From assembly GCA_020848815.1 (NCBI GenBank), contig JADLHL010000117.1, positions 1 to 35,281 of the forward strand: 35,281 nucleotides of DNA. Reading direction: 5' to 3'. Of the stretch, positions 29,174 to 35,281 are shown in pieces. The stretch comes from Chitinophagaceae bacterium. Its GTDB lineage: Bacteria; Bacteroidota; Bacteroidia; Chitinophagales; Chitinophagaceae. Position 1 is the first letter of the stretch. Each line of letters begins with the position of its first letter. The notes below the pieces were generated by a model that did not search any database, was not told the DNA's origin, and was given only the letters and a program-made list of their open reading frames with translations. Both the position numbers and the translations under genes were made by a program.

Positions 29174-29205
29174 TAGTCAACTGGTCAACCTTCCAACTTT
29201 CCAAC
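29174..29205. repeat. Degenerate 8-bp-period array (4 units), partly inverted relative to 29108-29139
   Basis: tagtcaac|tggtcaac|cttccaac|tttccaac; 29177-29189 is the reverse complement of 29126-29138 with one mismatch. Confidence 0.7.
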
Positions 29206-29209
29206 CCCA

Positions 29210-30430
29210 TTAGTGGTGTGCCCACTCAATGGTGTTCAGGTCAATACCTTCTTTATACATTTCCCACAGTGGGCTCATTTCGCGGAGCTTCAGCACGGTG
29301 TTGGTGATTTGCTCAATGGTGTAATCAATCTGCTCTTCGGTAGTGAAACGACTGAGGCCGAAACGCAATGAAGAGTGAGCCAGATCATCACCCAGGCCGA
29401 GGGCTTTGAGCACATAGCTGGGCTCGAGGCTGGCACTGGTACAAGCTGAACCTGAGCTGAGGGCAATGTTCTTGTTGAAACCCATCAGGAGGCCTTCGCC
29501 TTCTACGTATTTAAAGCTGATGTTGCTTACATGGGGCAAACGATGAGCAGGGTCGCCGTTTACATACGCTTCTTCTATTTTCAGCAAAGCCTGCTCCAGC
29601 TTGTCGCGGAGGCGGCTGGTATGAGCAGCATCTTTGTCCATTTCGAGGCGGGCCAGTTCGCAGGCTTTACCAAAACCTACAATGCCGGGCACGTTGAGGG
29701 TACCGCTACGCATGCCACGTTCGTGACCGCCGCCGTCCATTTGGGCAGTTACTTTTACCCTTGGGTTTTTGCGGCGTACATACAGGGCACCAACGCCTTT
29801 TGGACCGTACATTTTATGGCCGGTAAATGCCATGATATCGATGCCGTCGGCTTTTACATCTACAGGAATTTTACCTACAGCTTGTACCGCATCGCTAAAC
29901 AACAGTACGCCGTGCTTTTTGGCAATGGCACTGATTTCGCGGATAGGCTGGATAACACCAATTTCGTTGTTGGCGTACATAATGGCAATGAGGATGGTAG
30001 TAGGCTTAATGGCCGCTTCCAATTCTGCCAGGTCTATCAAACCGCTGGGTTTTACATCGAGGTAAGTTACTTCTGCACCCTGCTTTTCGAGGTGCTTGCA
30101 GGTATCGAGCACAGCCTTGTGCTCAATGTTCATGGTGATGATGTGGTTACCCTTGCTGGCATACATTTCAAATACGCCCTTGATGCCGAGGTTGTCGCCT
30201 TCGGTAGCACCACTGGTAAAAATAATTTCTTTCGGATCAGCATTGATGAGCTGAGCTACCTGCTCACGGGCATAGTCTACGGCTTCTTCTGCAGCCCAGC
30301 CAAAAGGGTGGTTGCGGCTGGCGGCGTTGCCAAACTGTTGGGTAAAATAAGGTACCATGGCGTCTACCACACGTGGGTCGCAAGGGGTAGTTGCATTGTT
30401 GTCGAGGTAAACAGGTAATTGAAGGTTCAT
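29210..30430 (-). CDS. iscS: Cysteine desulfurase IscS
   Basis: [71 protein letters not shown]. Start MNLQLP at 30430. Confidence 0.96.
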   Translation of the reverse strand: MNLQLPVYLDNNATTPCDPRVVDAMVPYFTQQFGNAASRNHPFGWAAEEAVDYAREQVAQLINADPKEIIFTSGATEGDNLGIKGVFEMYASKGNHIITMNIEHKAVLDTCKHLEKQGAEVTYLDVKPSGLIDLAELEAAIKPTTILIAIMYANNEIGVIQPIREISAIAKKHGVLLFSDAVQAVGKIPVDVKADGIDIMAFTGHKMYGPKGVGALYVRRKNPRVKVTAQMDGGGHERGMRSGTLNVPGIVGFGKACELARLEMDKDAAHTSRLRDKLEQALLKIEEAYVNGDPAHRLPHVSNISFKYVEGEGLLMGFNKNIALSSGSACTSASLEPSYVLKALGLGDDLAHSSLRFGLSRFTTEEQIDYTIEQITNTVLKLREMSPLWEMYKEGIDLNTIEWAHH

Positions 30431-30589
30431 ATTTTTCACTTGGTATTTTACGAAAATAATAGCCGGCACCGGTAGCAGGTGCTGGCTAATCAGTACTAAC
30501 AACACAAATGTAGTTCATTTGGTTGCCTGCAAAAATCCAAACCCGCATGGCACAAGGCTTTTTCCACAAATCGTAAGGCTAGGATGGGG

Positions 30590-30597
30590 TAAATTTG
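30590..30597 (+). promoter_or_regulatory. Possible -7 element for the methylmalonyl-CoA epimerase gene
   Basis: TAAATTTG matches TAnnTTTG, 24 nt upstream of ATG; no convincing -33. Confidence 0.35.
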
Positions 30598-30621
30598 CAC
30601 TAACAACAAAGCCTGCCAGTC

Positions 30622-31032
30622 ATGAATAAAATTGAACACATCGGCATTGCCGTTTCGGCACTCGACACTGCCATTCCCGTTTACGAAGCCCTGCTGAATA
30701 CAACCTGCTACAAAACCGAGGAAGTAGCTTCCGAGCATGTTAAAACAGCTTTTTTTCAGGTGGGTCCAAATAAAATAGAGCTCTTAGAAAGTACCGACCC
30801 CGATGGGGTGATTGCCAAATTCATTGCCAAAAAAGGCGAAGGCCTGCACCACATGGCGTTTGAGGTAACAGATATTTTCGCCGAAATGGAGCGGTTGAAA
30901 GCAGCGGGCTTTGTGCTGCTGAATGAGCAACCCAAGCAGGGCGCCGATAATAAACTGGTTTGTTTTGTACACCCAAAAGGCACTAATGGCGTGTTGGTAG
31001 AATTGTGTCAGGAAAGGAAGAATAAGGAATAA
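30622..31032 (+). CDS. mce: Methylmalonyl-CoA epimerase
   Basis: MNKIEHIGIAVSALDTAIPVYEALLNTTCYKTEEVASEHVKTAFFQVGPNKIELLEST...GLHHMAFEV...KGTNGVLVELCQ. Confidence 0.94.
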   Translation: MNKIEHIGIAVSALDTAIPVYEALLNTTCYKTEEVASEHVKTAFFQVGPNKIELLESTDPDGVIAKFIAKKGEGLHHMAFEVTDIFAEMERLKAAGFVLLNEQPKQGADNKLVCFVHPKGTNGVLVELCQERKNKE

Positions 31033-31068
31033 GGAATAAGGAATGCGGAATGATGAATAAGCAATGAC
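31020..31068. repeat. Degenerate 7-bp-period array (7 units)
   Basis: gaataag|gaataag|gaataag|gaatgcg|gaatgat|gaataag|caatgac; contains the mce stop codon TAA (31030-31032). Confidence 0.85.
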
Positions 31069-31100
31069 ATCAGAACCGAAATGTTGTCTGCTGACTTATG

Positions 31101-31135
31101 GTCTCCTGACTACCGACTCCGGACTATAAACTATA
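31101..31135. repeat. Degenerate 7-bp-period array (5 in-register units, likely extending left to 31086)
   Basis: gtctcct|gactacc|gactccg|gactata|aactata, preceded by gtctgct|gacttatg; contains the rnc stop codon on the minus strand (31131-31133). Confidence 0.75.
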
Positions 31136-31841
31136 AACCCAATTTCTCCACCGCTTGCAGTGCCGCCATTTGGCTGGCGTCTTTTTTATTAAATCCACGG
31201 CCGGCGGCAATCACTTCGCCATCCAGCTTTACGCCCACAATAAACAGGCGGCGGCCCCGCTCCTGCTTTTCTTCCAGTGTTTCAAAATCAATACTGCGAC
31301 TTTGCTTGTTGGCCCAGCCAATCAGCTTGTTTTTGATGTTGATGTCTTGCAGTTCCAGATCATCGAGCAGCAGGTGGGGCAATATGATGCGTTTGGTAAC
31401 CCAGCGCAATGTTTGCTTGTAGCCTTTATCTAAATAAATGGCGCCAACCAGAGCCTCCAGCGTGTTGCCGAAAATCTGGCTGTTTTTGAGGGCACTATCA
31501 ATTTTGTTGAACTGGGTAATTTTTTTCACCCCCATTTTAAGGGCAATGTCGTTGAGCATTTGTCGGTTTACCATTTTACTCCGCATTTCCGTTAAAAAGC
31601 CCTCGCCTTTTTTGGGATAGCGCATAAACAGGTAATCTGCCACCACTGCACTCAGGATAGCGTCGCCCAAATATTCGAGGCGTTCGTTGTTTTCTTCGGC
31701 TGTTTCTTTCACCGAGCGGTGGCTCAGCGCCGTCAGGTACAGTTCTACGTTGCCTGGTTTAAAGCCAAGCACATTTTTCAGCTGCTCCCTGAAATTTTCC
31801 CGATGCTTATCGGTGCTAAATAAATCGGTAATCCAACTCAC
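31131..31841 (-). CDS. rnc: Ribonuclease III
   Basis: ALSHRSVKETAEENNERLEYLGDAILSAVVADYLF signature; C-terminal dsRBD GRGFNKKDASQMAALQAVEKLGL. Confidence 0.96.
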   Translation of the reverse strand: MSWITDLFSTDKHRENFREQLKNVLGFKPGNVELYLTALSHRSVKETAEENNERLEYLGDAILSAVVADYLFMRYPKKGEGFLTEMRSKMVNRQMLNDIALKMGVKKITQFNKIDSALKNSQIFGNTLEALVGAIYLDKGYKQTLRWVTKRIILPHLLLDDLELQDINIKNKLIGWANKQSRSIDFETLEEKQERGRRLFIVGVKLDGEVIAAGRGFNKKDASQMAALQAVEKLGL

Positions 31842-31886
31842 ACAACAGACGTAATTAAGAAATGAAAATAGCCATGCTGCTGCGCC

Positions 31887-33140
31887 TTATGCTACAAACT
31901 TCTTCACAATCACACAAGCATTGTGCCCGCCAAAACCAAAGGTGTTGCTCAGCGCAGCATTTACCGTACGGTATTGTGCTTTATTGAAGGTGAAGTTTAA
32001 GCGTGGATCCAGTTCAGGATCATCGGTAAAGTGATTAATGGTAGGAGGTACCACATCATGCAACACAGCTTGTATGCAGGCTACTGTTTCTATTACGCCT
32101 GCGGCGCCCAGGCAGTGGCCGGTCATAGATTTGGTAGCACTGATGTTGAGCTTGTAGGCGTGTTCGCCAAAAACAGCTTGTATGGCTTTTACCTCGGCAC
32201 CATCACCAATGGGGGTAGAAGTACCGTGGGTATTGATGTAGTCAATTTCTTCGGGGCGCATACCGGCATCGGCCAAGGCTGCCAGCATTACATGCTTGGC
32301 ACCCAATCCTTCGGGGTGAGGGGCGGTAATATGATAGGCATCGGCACTGGCACCGCTACCGGCGAGTTCGCAAATAATGCGGGCACCACGGGCCTGAGCA
32401 TGTTCCAGGCTTTCGAGGATCAGGGCACCGGCACCTTCGCCCATTACAAAACCATCGCGGTCTTTGTCGTAAGGACGGCTGGCCGTTTCAGGACTGTCGT
32501 TGCGTTCGCTCATGGCCTTCATTGAGTTAAAGCCACCAACACCTGCTTCGCTAATCACCGCTTCGGAGCCACCAGCCAAAATCACATCGGCCTTGCCTGC
32601 CCGAATGAGGTCGAGGGCTACGCCAATGGCATTAGTAGAAGAAGCACAAGCACTGGTAACAGCAAAGTTGGGACCACGCAAACCATGCCGCATCGAAATT
32701 TGGCCTGCTGCAATGTCCAAAATCATTTTGGGAATAAAGAAGGGATTGAAACGAGGCGTTCCATCGCCTTTGGCGAAATTGATTACTTCTTCCTGAAAAG
32801 TAATGAGACCGCCAATACCGCTGGCAAAAATGACACCGGCACGGTCTACGTCTATATTGTCTTTATTCAAACCGGCGTCTGCCATGGCCTGGTCGCTTAC
32901 TACCAAAGCCAACTGACAATACCGGTCGAGCTTACGAGCTTCCTTTCGGTCGAGATAGTCCTGCGGGTCAAAATTTTTCAGTTCGCAAGCAAAACGGGTT
33001 TTGAATTTCGATGCATCGAAAAGGGTGATGGGACCAGCGCCACTTACACCATTTACCATGTTTTGCCAAGTATCTGCTACTGTATTTCCCAAGGCGCTGA
33101 GGGCACCAATGCCGGTAACTACTACTCTTTTTTGGCTCAT
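31887..33140 (-). CDS. fabF: Beta-ketoacyl-ACP synthase II
   Basis: MSQKRVVVTGIGALSALGNTV; NFAVTSACASSTNAIGVAL active-site Cys; NTHGTSTPIGD; KSMTGHCLGAAGVIE. Start at 33140. Confidence 0.96.
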   Translation of the reverse strand: MSQKRVVVTGIGALSALGNTVADTWQNMVNGVSGAGPITLFDASKFKTRFACELKNFDPQDYLDRKEARKLDRYCQLALVVSDQAMADAGLNKDNIDVDRAGVIFASGIGGLITFQEEVINFAKGDGTPRFNPFFIPKMILDIAAGQISMRHGLRGPNFAVTSACASSTNAIGVALDLIRAGKADVILAGGSEAVISEAGVGGFNSMKAMSERNDSPETASRPYDKDRDGFVMGEGAGALILESLEHAQARGARIICELAGSGASADAYHITAPHPEGLGAKHVMLAALADAGMRPEEIDYINTHGTSTPIGDGAEVKAIQAVFGEHAYKLNISATKSMTGHCLGAAGVIETVACIQAVLHDVVPPTINHFTDDPELDPRLNFTFNKAQYRTVNAALSNTFGFGGHNACVIVKKFVA

Positions 33141-33171
33141 AAACAATCGGATATCTGCTGAATAAAAAATG

Positions 33172-33211
33172 GGGAACACACCTCTGGCGCATGCCAAAAA
33201 AGGAGTGTTCC
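33172..33211 (-). terminator. Hairpin plus U-rich tract between acpP and fabF (possible attenuator)
   Basis: gggaacac (33172-33179) / gtgttccc (33204-33211), inner tggc/gcca pairing; minus strand continues CATTTTTTATT. Confidence 0.45.
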
Positions 33212-33232
33212 CAATAAGATTAAAGAAAACGA

Positions 33233-33469
33233 TTACTTGGCGTGTTCTTCCAGGTATGTTACAGCCTGACCTACCGTTGTAATTGTTTCTGCCTGCTCGT
33301 CGGGGATAGAAATGTTGAATTCTTTTTCAAATTCCATGATGAGCTCTACGGTATCCAAAGAATCGGCACCGAGATCGTTGGTGAATGAAGCTTCTGTAGT
33401 TACTTCTGCTTCGTCAACACCAAGCTTGTCGACAATTATTTTCTTTACTCGAGTTGCGATGTCGCTCAT
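33233..33469 (-). CDS. acpP: Acyl carrier protein
   Basis: [73 protein letters not shown] phosphopantetheine site. Confidence 0.97.
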   Translation of the reverse strand: MSDIATRVKKIIVDKLGVDEAEVTTEASFTNDLGADSLDTVELIMEFEKEFNISIPDEQAETITTVGQAVTYLEEHAK

Positions 33470-33491
33470 GATATGAGATTTTAGTACGGCG

Positions 33492-33521
33492 CAAAAATAG
33501 AGTTTTTGAGAAACAAACAAA
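33492..33521 (-). promoter_or_regulatory. Candidate Bacteroidota promoter for acpP
   Basis: Minus strand TTTG-N18-TATTTTTG, 22 nt upstream of the acpP ATG. Confidence 0.6.
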
Positions 33522-33799
33522 TAAACCTCCCTTTTTGTGTACAACTGATTGGGGAAACTTCGCCAATGGGTGCTTGTTACAGGCTAAAAAGTTGTGTTGT
33601 TTCACCGCTTTTGCTTGTTTGAATTCCTGTAATTTCGCTTCCCCTCATCAGCCGGCAACGGCTTTCACACCTGCTTCCTAGCATTTTCATTCCCTGTTGT
33701 AGCCCCTGTCAGGCTCAACTTACAGATTTATCATAGCAAGCAAAAAGGAGGCTGAAAACGTGAACAACTCAGCCCTATTGCCTGCAAAAACATATTCAG

Positions 33800-34795
33800 G
33801 TGAAAGCAATCATTCCCGTAGCGGGAGCCGGCACCAAACTCCGGCCACATACATATACACAGCCAAAAGCATTGATTCCCATTGCCGGCAAAACCATCCT
33901 CAGCTTTATTGTAGATCAACTGCAGGAAGCCGGTGTAAAAGAATACATCTTTATTGTAGGCTACCTGGGCGAAAAAATCAGGGACTTTGTACAACAAGCA
34001 TACCCGCATTTGCAAACGCATTTTGTATACCAAAATGAACGGCAGGGTACCGGCCACGCCATTTTGCTTACGCAAGACATTGTACAAGATGACGAACTTA
34101 TAGTAGTACTGGGCGACACTATTTGTGAGTATGACGTAAAAGATGTGGTGAACAGCCCGGTGAGTATGCTGGGTATAAAAAAAGTAGACGACCCCCGCAG
34201 CTTTGGCGTAGCCGAGCTGGATGATGAGGACCATGTAGAACGGGTGGTGGAAAAACCAGCTATTCCCAAAAGCAATATGGCCTTAGTGGGTATTTATAAA
34301 ATCAGGGAAACGCATTTACTGTTTGAGTGCCTTCACCAAATTTTATCGCAAAACATACGCACCAACGGTGATTATAACCTTACTGATGCATTGCAATGTA
34401 TGATTGGTAAAGGAGCCAATTTTAAAGGCTTTCGGGTGCAAAACTGGTTCGACTGCGGCAAAAAAGAAACCCTGCTGGAAAGCAACGCCACCCTGCTCAA
34501 AAAAATTGGCGGCAATGTAAATCCGTTACAACACACGTTTGAAAACACCATTATCATTCCGCCGGTGAGCATTGCTCCCGGTTGCAGCATCAAAAATTCT
34601 ATCATTGGTCCGCATGTGGCCATTGGCAGCAACACCACGGTCAACTATTCCATCATCCGCGACAGCATTATTGGTTCGTACACCAACCTGTTTGAAGTAG
34701 TGCTCGACAACAGCCTCATTGGTAGCGATGCCAGTGTAAAAGGCCTGAGCCGCAGCCTCAATATTGGCGACAATACAGAGATTGACTTTGGGTAA
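33800..34795 (+). CDS. NDP-sugar nucleotidyltransferase (glucose-1-phosphate thymidylyltransferase-like) with a left-handed beta-helix C-terminus; GTG start
   Basis: MKAIIPVAGAGTKLRPHTYTQPKALIPIAGKTILSFIVDQL; GTGHAILL; hexapeptide repeats IAPGCSIKNSIIGPHVAIGSNTTVNYSII. Confidence 0.92.
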   Translation: MKAIIPVAGAGTKLRPHTYTQPKALIPIAGKTILSFIVDQLQEAGVKEYIFIVGYLGEKIRDFVQQAYPHLQTHFVYQNERQGTGHAILLTQDIVQDDELIVVLGDTICEYDVKDVVNSPVSMLGIKKVDDPRSFGVAELDDEDHVERVVEKPAIPKSNMALVGIYKIRETHLLFECLHQILSQNIRTNGDYNLTDALQCMIGKGANFKGFRVQNWFDCGKKETLLESNATLLKKIGGNVNPLQHTFENTIIIPPVSIAPGCSIKNSIIGPHVAIGSNTTVNYSIIRDSIIGSYTNLFEVVLDNSLIGSDASVKGLSRSLNIGDNTEIDFG

Positions 34796-34805
34796 TTTTT
34801 GTAAA

Positions 34806-34829
34806 CGCAAAGGCGCAAAGTAGCTAAGG
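34806..34829. repeat. Degenerate 8-bp-period array (3 units)
   Basis: cgcaaagg|cgcaaagt|agctaagg; further weak octads ctcagaga|agcagagg|caacagaa at 34837-34860. Confidence 0.55.
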
Positions 34830-34878
34830 ATTTTACCTCAGAGAAGCAGAGGCAACAGAAGGCATCTATTCTGAATAA

Positions 34879-34954
34879 ATTCGTGTCATTCGTGATAATC
34901 GAGTGTATTCCAATTTGTGCTTGAGTCATTCGTGAAAATTGGTTAATCCGTGTT
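34879..34954. repeat. Degenerate 9-bp-period arrays (2 x 3 units separated by 22 bp)
   Basis: attcgtgtc|attcgtgat|aatcgagtg (34879-34905) and attcgtgaa|aattggtta|atccgtgtt (34928-34954). Confidence 0.65.
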
Positions 34955-34970
34955 TCACTAAATTGCCTGC

Positions 34971-35281
34971 ATGCAAAACAGAATCACCTCTTTATTCGAT
35001 ATTGAATTACCCATCATTCAAGCCGGTATGATTTGGGCCAGCGGCTGGCGATTGGCCAGTGCTGTAAGCAATGCCGGCGGACTGGGCATGCTGGGTGCCG
35101 GCAGCATGTATCCTGAAGTATTACAATCACATATCCGCCAATACAAAGCCGCCAGCAGTAAGCCATTTGCCGTAAATCTGCCGCTGCTTTATCCCGATAT
35201 CGACAAGCACATTCAAATAATTATCGAAGAAAAAGTGCCCATCGTTTTTACCAGCGCCGGCAATCCAAAAACATGGACGGG
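34971..35281 (+). CDS. Nitronate monooxygenase/2-nitropropane dioxygenase-like protein, 5' part (truncated by window edge)
   Basis: MQNRITSLFDIELPIIQAGMIWASGWRLASAVSNAGGLGMLGAGSMYPEVLQSHIRQYKAASSKPFAVNLPLLYPD; frame open to window end. Confidence 0.9.
   Translation, partial: MQNRITSLFDIELPIIQAGMIWASGWRLASAVSNAGGLGMLGAGSMYPEVLQSHIRQYKAASSKPFAVNLPLLYPDIDKHIQIIIEEKVPIVFTSAGNPKTWT

Noticed and set aside
29531-30418. 295-aa plus-strand ORF
   Set aside because: Entirely antisense to iscS; low-complexity mirror translation with no domain. Same pattern as other shadow ORFs.
33760-34038. GTG-started plus-strand ORF preceded by AGGAGG
   Set aside because: Overlaps the conserved nucleotidyltransferase in another frame; Bacteroidota make little use of Shine-Dalgarno sequences, and no domain is seen.
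34645-34929. 94-aa minus-strand ORF (MTQAQIGIHSII...LATLRLCV...)
   Set aside because: Overlaps the nucleotidyltransferase 3' end and the intergenic repeat; the LATLRLCV string is a translation of the CGCAAAG repeat, not a protein.
1-35281. CRISPR arrays, tRNA/rRNA genes, transposases, phage, retron or defence modules
   Set aside because: Looked for on both strands by eye and in the ORF list; none supported.

Overview
The window is about 35.3 kb of chromosomal DNA from a member of the Bacteroidota, and the gene content looks Chitinophagaceae-like (inference). It is mostly housekeeping plus gliding/T9SS-type surface genes. In order it carries: a 5'-truncated protein with a T9SS-type C-terminal domain; a PorP/SprF-like protein next to a large SBBP/PKD protein ending in a gliding-motility-type C-terminal domain; recG; a 2053-aa multidomain surface protein; a NarL/LuxR response regulator with a propeller-sensor histidine kinase; a decayed CarboxypepD_reg-like fragment; trpS; a deoxynucleoside kinase; a lipoprotein; lspA; a murF-alr fusion; terC; gldG/gldF; iscA/iscU/iscS; methylmalonyl-CoA epimerase; rnc/fabF/acpP; a sugar nucleotidyltransferase; and the 5' end of a nitronate monooxygenase-like gene. 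I found no rRNA, tRNA, transposase, phage, CRISPR or defence locus. The least explained signal is non-coding. Three intergenic regions between 29.1 and 35.0 kb carry short degenerate arrays with strict 7-, 8- or 9-bp periods, and two of these arrays contain the stop codons of the convergent mce and rnc genes. Other non-coding signals are a 34-bp near-perfect dyad ending 1 nt before the start codon of the 2053-aa protein, an exact 13-mer (CCCCATAAAAGGG) upstream of both that gene and the response regulator, and a 16-bp perfect palindrome on the predicted iscA promoter. All domain calls come from reading the translations; no database search was run.
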